A stretch of DNA of 64,000 bases from Colwellia sp. (GTDB lineage Bacteria; Pseudomonadota; Gammaproteobacteria; Enterobacterales; Alteromonadaceae): positions 1 through 64,000 of the forward strand of contig NZ_JABSOV010000013.1 of assembly GCF_013215345.1 (NCBI RefSeq). The letters run 5' to 3'. A program made the position numbers and the translations under genes. This document shows positions 21,573-30,703 of the stretch, piece after piece; the first letter of the stretch is position 1, and each line of letters starts with the position of its first letter. Under the pieces are notes generated by a model. The model was not told the origin of the DNA. It searched no databases and saw nothing but the letters and a program-made list of their open reading frames with translations.

Positions 21573-22490
21573 ATGCAAACACTAAACGTACTTGATAATA
21601 GATTCTCACCGTTCAATACCTATAGTACATTGAGAACTGATGCGCATGTTGCTGGAACTTTTACTAATACTGTTTTCGATAAGCGTCAGATCTTAGCCTT
21701 TATGACGCAATTACAAACCACACTCGATATAGATAAGCTATTAAATATTTTTGCGGTAGAAGCGGCACGCTACGTTGATTTTTCTGGGCTTTACTTTAAA
21801 AGCCAGAGCGTTAACAAGACGTTACCTGGTAGCAGAAAAGCAAAAAAAGAACGTCGTTTTGATTTGACAATTACCGATGATTTTATAGGTACCCTTAGTT
21901 ACGGCATCAATAGCCCTATCAGTTTAACTAACTATAAAGTTTTACAACAACTGCACTTATGTTTATTACACCCGCTTAGAAATGCCATTGCTTACCATGC
22001 GGCTATGCAACTTGCCATGCAAGATGCATTAACAGGGCTAGGAAATCGCCGTTATTTTGATGAGCAATTAAAGCGTTCTATGCATAATGCTAATCGCCAT
22101 CATAGTTTGGTGGGTTTAGTCTTAGGTGACTTAGATAAATTTAAAGCGATTAATGATGCTTATGGCCATGTAACTGGCGATTTAGTGTTGCGAGAATTTG
22201 CCAATGTGCTGCGCCAGTGTACTCGAAACTCAGACAGTATATTTAGATTTGGTGGCGATGAATTTGCCATTATCGTCGAGAATGCTGACGAGACTGCTTT
22301 AGCCATAATTGAAAATAGAATAAATTTAGCATTAACAACGAACGTATTGTTAAGTAAATACCAACTAGGTTGCAGTATAGGTACTACTTTTATGAATAGA
22401 GTTGATAATGAAATGAGTTTCTTTGAACGCGCAGATGAAATTTTATACCGCAGTAAAATGCAAGCGGCTGCGCACTTAAGCGTGGTATAG
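21573..22490 (+). CDS. GGDEF-domain diguanylate cyclase
   Basis: DALTGLGNRRYFDEQL, RFGGDEFAIIVENAD; RNSD five residues before GGDEF fits an I-site RxxD. Confidence 0.94.
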   Translation: MQTLNVLDNRFSPFNTYSTLRTDAHVAGTFTNTVFDKRQILAFMTQLQTTLDIDKLLNIFAVEAARYVDFSGLYFKSQSVNKTLPGSRKAKKERRFDLTITDDFIGTLSYGINSPISLTNYKVLQQLHLCLLHPLRNAIAYHAAMQLAMQDALTGLGNRRYFDEQLKRSMHNANRHHSLVGLVLGDLDKFKAINDAYGHVTGDLVLREFANVLRQCTRNSDSIFRFGGDEFAIIVENADETALAIIENRINLALTTNVLLSKYQLGCSIGTTFMNRVDNEMSFFERADEILYRSKMQAAAHLSVV

Positions 22491-22523
22491 CTTGAAGTCA
22501 ACCGTCGATAAACGGATTAGACT

Positions 22524-23315
22524 CTAACTATTTTCAGCCTTTAGCGCCTTAAATGCCACTTTACGTTCATTCGGAGTGGCATTTACTAATAGCCGACAAA
22601 AGCGAACCGCTTGGGCAAATGATTTTTCATCGACAGTAATTCCATCAACATTGGCCTTACTTAAGTATTGTAAAACAGCGGTAAAATAGACTTCATCTAA
22701 GAAGAACACCTTAGCGTAGTGAGTAATCGCATCCGCTAATGAGGGATACAAGACACCATCAAAACTAAAGGTTGCGCCTTCATCCAATTCAACATCAACC
22801 TCATCAAGCTCAATACCATTAGCCACCAATGGCCAACCTAAATAGTTGACTCTCTCCTTGGCAACTTCATACATAAACCAAGCACTTCGGGCAAAACCGG
22901 CAAAGTTGCCTTGCTCAAAACCACTGTTCGCTAATTCTTGCTCTGTCCAATTAATACCGATAGCAAGGTCTTTTGCGTAGCGTTTTAATAACTGGCGCTT
23001 TACTTGCTCTTTAACTGCCCAAATGGAATTTTCATCGGCTTTGCTGGCAAGCTGTTGACACTCTCGGCACGTTGGCACAGATATCATGGGATGAGGGCAT
23101 GAGCGTAACAAGTAGTTGTTACGCTCATTAGTAACAATTTTACTCTCGGCAGGAACAATAAAACTTACTTGGCTAGGCTCACCACAAAACCAACAGCAGT
23201 GCCTTTTATTAAAAGGGGTTTCAGTAATGATTACTGCTACTGGCTCTGCTGTGTGTACTGATATTTCAGCTACAAGGGGTGCTACCATATTGGTTTCACT
23301 ACCAGTTTTACTCAT
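22524..23315 (-). CDS. Uncharacterised protein with a putative zinc-binding Cys cluster
   Basis: Long ORF; N-terminal CCWFCGEPS...CPHPMISVPTCRECQQLA. Confidence 0.75.
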   Translation of the reverse strand: MSKTGSETNMVAPLVAEISVHTAEPVAVIITETPFNKRHCCWFCGEPSQVSFIVPAESKIVTNERNNYLLRSCPHPMISVPTCRECQQLASKADENSIWAVKEQVKRQLLKRYAKDLAIGINWTEQELANSGFEQGNFAGFARSAWFMYEVAKERVNYLGWPLVANGIELDEVDVELDEGATFSFDGVLYPSLADAITHYAKVFFLDEVYFTAVLQYLSKANVDGITVDEKSFAQAVRFCRLLVNATPNERKVAFKALKAENS

Positions 23316-23344
23316 TGACTATGAGTGAGCCGTTCAACAAGGTT

Positions 23345-24697
23345 CTAGCGCTTTCTTTTAATTTTACTATTGTACTTGCTGTTAGTTTGCTCAGCTTTAT
23401 TTTTCTGCTTTGCTTTACCTTTAACATCTTTTTTAGCTAAGTTTTGATTTTTTTCTTGAGTAGCACGATATCGATTCTTACTTTCACGCTTAACCGTTGC
23501 TTCTTGATAAGCTTCATTTTCTTGGTGATTAAACTCGTAACCTGGCACCACAATACGTTCAAATCGGCGACCGATAAGTTCTTCAATGTTTCCTAAAAAG
23601 CGCTCATCTTTCGGGCTTACTAAAGAAATTGCCGTACCTGACTTACCTGCTCTGCCCGTACGACCAACACGATGAACGTAATCTTCGGCAAGGAACGGTA
23701 AATGAAAGTTAACAACATAGCCAAGGTCTTCTATATCTAAGCCACGAGCAGCAACATCGGTTGCCACTAATACGCGTACCTTACCTTCTTTAAATTGCTC
23801 TAAGGCTTTATTTCTTGCGCCCTGAGTTTTATCGCCATGACATAACGCGGCTTTAATACCGTCCAATTTAAGCTCTTTTGCTAAGAGATTAGCACTTTCT
23901 TTGGTACCAGCAAAAACAAGCACTTGTTGCCAGTTGTTGACGCCAATTAACTCAGAAAGTAATTCACGTTTACGCGCTTCACTTACCCAATATACTGATT
24001 GCTTTATTTTACCTGAAGTGGTGTTTTCTCTAGAAACGCTAATAGTTTTTGGCGTTTTTAACAATTGATTGGCTAATGTTTTTACCCGATCAGAGAAAGT
24101 CGCTGAAAACATTAACGTTTGGTGTTTATGTTTAATTGCTAAAAGTAACTTTTCTATGTCGGTTAAAAAACCCATGTCTAGCATGCGATCAGCTTCATCA
24201 AGTACTAGAAATTTAACTTGCGATAAATCAACATTGTGCGAGGCTAAGTGCTCTAACAGACGACCTGGCGTTGCCACTAACACATCAAGACCTTGCTTAA
24301 GCATATTAGTTTGTGAGGCCATTTTACCGCCACCATAAACCACACCTGTTTTTACTGGCAGGTATTGACTGAACTGCTTAATATTATCGTTAACTTGTTT
24401 AGCAAGCTCACGGGTTGGTGTTAGTATCAAGGCACGAATCCCCTGACCTGAAGCACTTTTTTCATTGCCAGCAGTAGTTGAACTGTGCGCCGCATGGTTG
24501 GCTTTAGCAATCGCATCTAAAATCGGTAAACTAAAAGCAGCAGTTTTTCCGGTACCAGTTTGTGCGCTCGCTAAAAGGTCAGTACCTCGGCGAATAACCG
24601 GAATTGCTTCTTGTTGAATTGGGGTTAAATTCTTATAACCACAGGCCTTAACCGCTTTTAATAAATCCGCTGATAAGCCAATTGCATCAACACTCAT
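23345..24697 (-). CDS. rhlE: DEAD-box ATP-dependent RNA helicase (RhlE-type)
   Basis: ASAQTGTGKTAAF, PTRELAKQV, VLDEADRMLDMGF, FSATF, HRVGRTGRAG; basic C-terminal tail. Confidence 0.9.
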   Translation of the reverse strand: MSVDAIGLSADLLKAVKACGYKNLTPIQQEAIPVIRRGTDLLASAQTGTGKTAAFSLPILDAIAKANHAAHSSTTAGNEKSASGQGIRALILTPTRELAKQVNDNIKQFSQYLPVKTGVVYGGGKMASQTNMLKQGLDVLVATPGRLLEHLASHNVDLSQVKFLVLDEADRMLDMGFLTDIEKLLLAIKHKHQTLMFSATFSDRVKTLANQLLKTPKTISVSRENTTSGKIKQSVYWVSEARKRELLSELIGVNNWQQVLVFAGTKESANLLAKELKLDGIKAALCHGDKTQGARNKALEQFKEGKVRVLVATDVAARGLDIEDLGYVVNFHLPFLAEDYVHRVGRTGRAGKSGTAISLVSPKDERFLGNIEELIGRRFERIVVPGYEFNHQENEAYQEATVKRESKNRYRATQEKNQNLAKKDVKGKAKQKNKAEQTNSKYNSKIKRKR

Positions 24698-25075
24698 ATG
24701 TCACCTAAACCCTAAAATAAACGCGTAAAAAACTGAAATAGTATAATTGGGCGGGATTATAATACAAATTGTTGTTAAAAGCAGAACTAGTCTTGATTAA
24801 TTAGCTTTCTGGCTTATTTGTCAAATTAAGGGCCTTGTTGTTGGGTAAGTAATAGCTTTCAACAAAAGAAAAAGCCCCAACAAGCAGCCATCAATGATTT
24901 TAAAGAGGTGAAGCAGTTGTGCATTTAGAGTCATAACAACAGCTATCACAGGTTATGTGATTCTTAAGCTTGATGTCGAAAAATTCAGAATCAATATTGG
25001 TTCTACAGCTAATCGTTATATGGTTAACTGTAGAACAGTGAAGTTACTAAATTACCAGTACTGTACTCATTCTTG

Positions 25076-25705
25076 CTAATTATTAGTAATAGGGGCGGCA
25101 ACGCCAGCGGCAACATAAGGAATGACGCGCTCTATAACTCCGGCGATATCTAACTTGTTATCAAAATCATTTTGAGCAATATCAATCAAGGCTTCACTTG
25201 AAGACATAGTAAAAACAATAGTGCCCATGGTGAAGTGTAAACGCCAAAACATTTCTTCAGTTGTTAATTCTGGGTAAGCTATTTTTACCGCTTTGGTGAA
25301 ATTGGTGAACACATTAGGATACTGGGTTGTTAAGAACCAGCGTAAAAAGCCCTGACTGTCCGTGTACCCGCGGCCTAATAACTGCAAAAAGGTGCTGGTA
25401 CCGTTTTCTTTAAACTCATTAAGCTTAAGTAACGGATCGATAAAGGCGTAAAATACCTCATGCAAAGTCGGCTTTTGCTCTGCTTGGCAAATTAATGACA
25501 GTGCTGACTCTAATTGTGGAGATAATTCATCCATATAACGAGACATCACCGCTTTGATTAACTCTTTTTTAGAGCCAAAATGATAATTCACCGCCGCTAA
25601 ATTTACATTAGCTTGGCTGGTAATTTCTCTTAAAGAGGTACCATTAAAACCTTTATCGGCAAAAAGTACATCGGCGGCATCTAATATTTTATTTTTGGTA
25701 CTCAT
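25076..25705 (-). CDS. psrA: TetR-family regulator, PsrA-like (fatty-acid metabolism)
   Basis: KILDAADVLFADKGFNGTSLREITSQANVNLAAVNYHFGSKKELIKAV resembles PsrA; PsrA-like palindrome upstream. Confidence 0.75.
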   Translation of the reverse strand: MSTKNKILDAADVLFADKGFNGTSLREITSQANVNLAAVNYHFGSKKELIKAVMSRYMDELSPQLESALSLICQAEQKPTLHEVFYAFIDPLLKLNEFKENGTSTFLQLLGRGYTDSQGFLRWFLTTQYPNVFTNFTKAVKIAYPELTTEEMFWRLHFTMGTIVFTMSSSEALIDIAQNDFDNKLDIAGVIERVIPYVAAGVAAPITNN

Positions 25706-25772
25706 ACTTCCACTTCTAACTGCTTGCTGTTTAGCTTATTTAATACTAATAGCATTAAATATAAACAGCTAG

Positions 25773-25790
25773 TTTAAACACCCGTTTAAA
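25773..25790. promoter_or_regulatory. Putative PsrA operator
   Basis: TTTAAACACCCGTTTAAA palindrome 68 bp upstream of the psrA-like start; fits AAAC-N4-GTTT. Confidence 0.55.
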
Positions 25791-26044
25791 ATAGCGTATT
25801 CTTTGTAAATAGGTCAAGCTTTTATAAATGACGATATTATAAATATTTAAAATGTAGCGAACAAGAGCACTCTATTACAAAACGTTACCTAATCTATACA
25901 GTAAAACACAGGCGGAGCATTTATCATTAACTCAGTTTCAAACAAGCAGTGATTTAACCAGTCGCTGCAGACCTTGACTCCCTTTTATACCATTGTTTTT
26001 GTTTATTATTGTTTTATATTTCTACCCTGTTTCATGTTGTAGTT

Positions 26045-26074
26045 TGCTCATTCATTTGAATGAGCATTTTTTTT
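26045..26074 (+). terminator. Perfect intrinsic terminator in the divergent psrA-like / M2 peptidase intergenic region
   Basis: TGCTCATTCA-TT-TGAATGAGCA followed by TTTTTTTT. Confidence 0.85.
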
Positions 26075-26190
26075 GCCTGCAATTCAACCTTCCCAGCCCT
26101 AAGTAACTATTTCCCTTATAAACTTTGTATCAAGCAAACATTTTTATATACTAGCGCCACCTAATAACTTATCTAATAACGATTATAAAA

Positions 26191-28050
26191 ATGATACAGA
26201 TTAAGAAAACATTCAAGTTTACCGGTCTTGCTTTAATTATTGCCGCTTCTTTAACCGCGTGTAATCAAGGCTCTAGTCAACAAGCCTCCGCAGAACAAGC
26301 GACTACGGCCACAACTCAAACAGCACTAACCTCAGCCGACGCGCAAAAATTCTTAGATGATGTTGCTAAAGAAATGGTTGTTATGAACCTAGAAGGTTCA
26401 CGTGCAGCATGGATATATGCTAACTTCATCACTGAAGATACTGCTGCCTTAGCTGCAGATGCCGATCAAAAATCCACTGATGCTGGTGTTAGATACGCCA
26501 TGAAAGCAGCTACTTTTGATAAGGTAGCGGTTAACGACATACAACGTCGTCAATTAAACATTTTAAAACAAAGCTTAGTTATGCCTGCACCACAAGACTC
26601 AGCGAAGTCTGCTGAACTTGCCAACATTGGCGCTAAGCTTGGCAGCATGTATGGCACAGGTAGCTATACCACCAAAGCAGGTGAGAAACTTAGTTTAGGT
26701 GATATGACCGCTAAGATGGCTAATTCTCGTGATTACGATGAATTACTTGAGCTGTGGTCAGGCTGGCGTGAAATTAGTCCAGAAATGAAACCACTTTATA
26801 CCCGCCAAGCAGAGCTTGCCAATGAAGGTGCGAAAGGCCTGGGTTATAAAGACTTAGGTGCTATGTGGCGTTCAAATTATGATATGCCTGCCGATGAGTT
26901 TGCTAAAGAACTAGACAGACTTTGGGGACAAGTTAAGCCTTTATATGATGACTTACATTGTTATGTAAGAACTGAGTTAGGTGAAACGTACGGTACTGAT
27001 AAAGTAGCCCAAGACAAACCTATTCCAGCGCATTTATTAGGTAATATGTGGGCCCAATCTTGGGGCAACATATATGATTTAGTTGCGCCTGAAGATGCCG
27101 ATCCTGGTTATGATATTACCAAACAATTAGCCATTCATAATTATGATGAAGTAGACATGGTTCGAGGTGCGGAGAAATTCTTTACTTCACTAGGTTTTGA
27201 CGCTTTACCAGAGACTTTTTATAGCCGTTCATTATTTACTAAACCGGCTGATAGAGACGTAGCTTGTCACGCCAGCGCATGGGACCTTGATGCTAAAGAC
27301 GATATTCGCATCAAGATGTGTATCCAAAAAACCGGTGAAGAGTTCAATGTTATCCACCATGAGTTAGGGCACAATTTCTACCAACGTGCTTATAAAGACC
27401 AACCGGTATTCTTCCAAAACAGTGCCAATGACGGCTTCCATGAAGCTATCGGTGATACGATTGCTTTATCTGTTACCCCTAAATACTTAAAAGAAATTGG
27501 TTTAATCGATACCATTCCTGACGAATCAAAAGACATTGGTTTATTAATGAAGCAAGCCCTTGATAAAATTGCTTTTATTCCCTTTGGCTTGATGGTTGAT
27601 CAATGGCGTTGGAAAGTTTACTCAGGTGAAATCATCCCTGAAAACTACAACACTTCATGGTGGGAATTACGTGAGAAGTATCAAGGTGTAGCAGCTCCTA
27701 TTGATCGTGATGCTAATGCCTTCGATCCCGGTGCTAAATACCACGTACCCGGTGGTGTTCCGTATAGCCGTTATTTCTTAGCACACATTCAACAATTTGA
27801 ATTCCATCGTGCTTTATGTGAAATTTCAGGTAATACTGACCCAATTCACCGCTGTTCAATTTACAACTCAAAAGAAGCCGGTGCTGCACTTAATACCATG
27901 CTAGAAATGGGTTCAAGCCAACCGTGGCAACAAGCTTACAAGGTTATTACTGGCAATGAGCAAATGGACGCTAGTGCTATTTTAGATTACTTCGCACCAT
28001 TACACGTTTGGTTGAAAAATAAAAACCAAGGTAAACAATGTGGTTTTTAA
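26191..28050 (+). CDS. M2-family peptidyl-dipeptidase (ACE-like) lipoprotein
   Basis: Lipobox LTAC; zinc motif IHHELGHNFYQRAY plus EAIGDT; ACE-like HASAWDLDAKDDIRIKMC and PGAKYHVP. Confidence 0.93.
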   Translation: MIQIKKTFKFTGLALIIAASLTACNQGSSQQASAEQATTATTQTALTSADAQKFLDDVAKEMVVMNLEGSRAAWIYANFITEDTAALAADADQKSTDAGVRYAMKAATFDKVAVNDIQRRQLNILKQSLVMPAPQDSAKSAELANIGAKLGSMYGTGSYTTKAGEKLSLGDMTAKMANSRDYDELLELWSGWREISPEMKPLYTRQAELANEGAKGLGYKDLGAMWRSNYDMPADEFAKELDRLWGQVKPLYDDLHCYVRTELGETYGTDKVAQDKPIPAHLLGNMWAQSWGNIYDLVAPEDADPGYDITKQLAIHNYDEVDMVRGAEKFFTSLGFDALPETFYSRSLFTKPADRDVACHASAWDLDAKDDIRIKMCIQKTGEEFNVIHHELGHNFYQRAYKDQPVFFQNSANDGFHEAIGDTIALSVTPKYLKEIGLIDTIPDESKDIGLLMKQALDKIAFIPFGLMVDQWRWKVYSGEIIPENYNTSWWELREKYQGVAAPIDRDANAFDPGAKYHVPGGVPYSRYFLAHIQQFEFHRALCEISGNTDPIHRCSIYNSKEAGAALNTMLEMGSSQPWQQAYKVITGNEQMDASAILDYFAPLHVWLKNKNQGKQCGF

Positions 28051-28169
28051 GGCTTAAGCATTAAAAGATTAATTGTTGACTAATAGCTACTGATTAACCT
28101 TGTGCAATTAAATAAGGTTAATCTAAACCAGCTTTACTTAAGAAAAGTAGTCTAAACATGAGCCACTAA

Positions 28170-28217
28170 AAAGCCCCGTTACCTTAGGTATTAACCTTTA
28201 GATAACGGGGCTTTTTT
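28170..28217. terminator. Bidirectional intrinsic terminator between convergent genes
   Basis: AAGCCCCGTTA...TAACGGGGCTTTTTT. Confidence 0.85.
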
Positions 28218-28261
28218 AATGCGTTTAATTTAGCTTTATAGCGTAACTAACGCGTTAGAAG

Positions 28262-29515
28262 TTAGCTCATATGTACTAACATATGACTCGGCTTCTCAAG
28301 GAATGATTTCCATAGATTACAAAAACGGGCAATAGTACCACCATCAATAACTCTATGATCGCCAGACCAGCTCACTTGCATAATACTGCGTGCTTCGACT
28401 TCACCTTGCTCATTAAAGCGTGGTAATTTTTGTAATTTACCCAAAGCAACGATAGCCACTTCCGGCTTGTTGATAATAGGCGTCGCTACAGTGCCACCTA
28501 TTGCGCCAATGTTAGAAATGGTGATAGTACCACCTTTCAAGTCTTCACTAGCGACACGACCACTACGGGCATCATTGGTTAAACGCATAATATCGTTAGC
28601 TAGCTCTAATATTGATTTAGCTTGTACCTGTTTAATATTAGGTACAAGTAAGCCAACTTTAGAATCAACTGCCATGCCAATATTGTGATCGTCAAAGTAA
28701 GTTAGCTCAGTGCAGTCGTCATTCACTTTGGTGTTAACCAAAGGATACTCTTTAATCGCTAATGACATAGCTTTCATAAAGAACGGCATCATGGTTAATT
28801 TAATATCTTGCTTGGCGTAAACTTCTTTTAGCTCTGTACGTAAAGCGATAAGCTCTGTAAGGTCAATTTCTTCACAATAAGTAAAGTGCGGAATAGTGCT
28901 GACGCTATTTTGCATCGCTGTTGCCATGATCTTTTTAATACCGCGAATGGGCTCAACTCTTGTATTACCAATAACAGTACTGCCTACAACACCAGGTGCA
29001 ACACATTGACCATTTTGACTATGAGCTAAAACATCATCTTTATAAACGCGGCCTTTTTTGCCACTGCCGGCAACTTGATGGATGTTAATATCAAGCTCAC
29101 GCGCAACGCGCCTAACCGCAGGGCTGGCTAATGCTTTACCCGTGGCGGTTTTATTAGTGTTATCAACTTTTGCATCATTTATTGTTGATGCTACTGGGCT
29201 AACAACTGCTGCTTCTACAGCTGGTGCTTTTGCTTCTGGCTCAGCGGTAACTTCAATGTCATCACTGCTGCTTTCTTCATCTGTAGTCATAGAAAAAAGT
29301 GGTGAATGCACTTTGGCTATTTCACCTTGTTTATAATACAGCTTTTGCACAACACCTGAATACATGGCAGGAATTTGTACTAAGGCTTTATCTGTCATTA
29401 CATCAGCAATTGGCTGATCTTCAACAATAGTTTCACCTTCTTTAACTAACCACTCGACGAGTTCACACTCAACGATACCTTCGCCAATATCAGGTAATAT
29501 AAAATCAATACTCAT
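28262..29515 (-). CDS. bkdB: Branched-chain 2-oxoacid dehydrogenase E2 (lipoamide acyltransferase)
   Basis: Lipoyl motif VMTDKALVQIPA; catalytic SWSGDHRVIDGGTIARFCNLW. Confidence 0.92.
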   Translation of the reverse strand: MSIDFILPDIGEGIVECELVEWLVKEGETIVEDQPIADVMTDKALVQIPAMYSGVVQKLYYKQGEIAKVHSPLFSMTTDEESSSDDIEVTAEPEAKAPAVEAAVVSPVASTINDAKVDNTNKTATGKALASPAVRRVARELDINIHQVAGSGKKGRVYKDDVLAHSQNGQCVAPGVVGSTVIGNTRVEPIRGIKKIMATAMQNSVSTIPHFTYCEEIDLTELIALRTELKEVYAKQDIKLTMMPFFMKAMSLAIKEYPLVNTKVNDDCTELTYFDDHNIGMAVDSKVGLLVPNIKQVQAKSILELANDIMRLTNDARSGRVASEDLKGGTITISNIGAIGGTVATPIINKPEVAIVALGKLQKLPRFNEQGEVEARSIMQVSWSGDHRVIDGGTIARFCNLWKSFLEKPSHMLVHMS

Positions 29516-29545
29516 GTGCTGTTTCCTGTTAATAGGGAGTTATCG

Positions 29546-30523
29546 TTAAAAGTTAACGGTCTTTTTAATTGCTTCATATACTTTGAGGTGATCGCTAACA
29601 TACTCTTTTTCTAACGCTAATGGGTATGGCGTATCTAGTCCACATACTCGAGCAATAGGTGACTCTAAATGTAAGAAACATTCACTTTGAATAGTCGCGG
29701 CAATTTCACTAGCAAAACCTGCGGTTAACGGTGCTTCTTGACTGACAAGTAAACGCCCTGTTTTCATCACTGAGTTACTAATGGTGTCGATATCCCAAGG
29801 TAAAATAGTACGTAAATCTACCACCTCACAAGAAATACCATCGTTACTGGCCAATTGCGCGGCTTTTTCAATGATTTCCATTTGTGCGCCCCAAGCGAGT
29901 AAGGTGATATCAGTGCCCGTTTGTACCACTTCTGCTTTACCTAGTGGTAACTGGTAATCTTCTTCTGGCACTTCTCCAACCGAGGCGCGATATAGGCGCT
30001 TAGGTTCAAAAAACACCACCGGGTTATCATCACGAATAGAGGCAAGCAATAAGCCTTTAGCTTGATATGGATTACGAGGAATAACGACCTTTAAACCTGG
30101 AGTATGAGCAAAATAAGCTTCTGGTGATTGACTATGGTATAAACCACCGGCAATACCGCCGCCGTATGGAGTACGAATAGTCAGTTTACCGACATTAAAT
30201 TCATTGCCGGTACGGTAACGAAATTTAGCTGCTTCATTGACGATTTGATCAAAGGCTGGAAATATGTAATCAGCAAATTGAATTTCAGCAATAGCAACAC
30301 TGCCTTGAGCAGCTAAGCCATTGGCAAAACCAATAATGCCCTGCTCTACTAACGGGGTATTGAAACAACGTGCTTTACCATACTTCTCTTGTAAGCCACT
30401 AGTGGCACGAAAAACACCGCCAAAATGACCAACATCTTCACCAAAACATACCGTGCGGTCATTGTCCGCCATGGCAATATCAAGTGCGCTATTAATAGCA
30501 TGTAATAAATTAATTTTCGCCAT
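29546..30523 (-). CDS. bkdA2: Branched-chain 2-oxoacid dehydrogenase E1 beta
   Basis: [49 protein letters not shown]. Confidence 0.93.
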   Translation of the reverse strand: MAKINLLHAINSALDIAMADNDRTVCFGEDVGHFGGVFRATSGLQEKYGKARCFNTPLVEQGIIGFANGLAAQGSVAIAEIQFADYIFPAFDQIVNEAAKFRYRTGNEFNVGKLTIRTPYGGGIAGGLYHSQSPEAYFAHTPGLKVVIPRNPYQAKGLLLASIRDDNPVVFFEPKRLYRASVGEVPEEDYQLPLGKAEVVQTGTDITLLAWGAQMEIIEKAAQLASNDGISCEVVDLRTILPWDIDTISNSVMKTGRLLVSQEAPLTAGFASEIAATIQSECFLHLESPIARVCGLDTPYPLALEKEYVSDHLKVYEAIKKTVNF

Positions 30524-30525
30524 GA

Positions 30526-30612
30526 TTAGAGTTTCCCTGCCGCTGTAGTTGGGTAAGCTTCATGAGAGTCAGTGTTGATATCACACACTTGGTCAATATA
30601 GATTTGCGTCAT
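30526..30612 (-). CDS. Mini-ORF 2 (28 aa) [28 protein letters not shown], between bkdA1 and bkdA2
   Basis: ATG to TAA, 87 nt; TAATCATG junctions on both sides; homologous to mini-ORF 1 and to the bkdA1 C-terminus (EAYPFTAGKF). Confidence 0.5.
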   Translation of the reverse strand: MTQIYIDQVCDINTDSHEAYPTTAAGKL

Positions 30613-30614
30613 GA

Positions 30615-30701
30615 TTAAAATTTCCCTGCAGCTGTAGTTGGATAGGCTTCATGAAGATCATTGTTGATAATACACTCATTATCAGTATAAATTTGCGTCA
30701 T
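30615..30701 (-). CDS. Mini-ORF 1 (28 aa) [28 protein letters not shown], between bkdA1 and bkdA2
   Basis: ATG to TAA, 87 nt; TAATCATG junctions on both sides; tandem copy offset by 89 bp from mini-ORF 2. Confidence 0.5.
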   Translation of the reverse strand: MTQIYTDNECIINNDLHEAYPTTAAGKF

Positions 30702-30703
30702 GA

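Noticed and set aside
24835-24895. Possible hairpin aagggccttgttgttggg ... gccccaacaagc
   Set aside because: Complementarity is interrupted and there is no U tract at the right position; not supported well enough to call a terminator.
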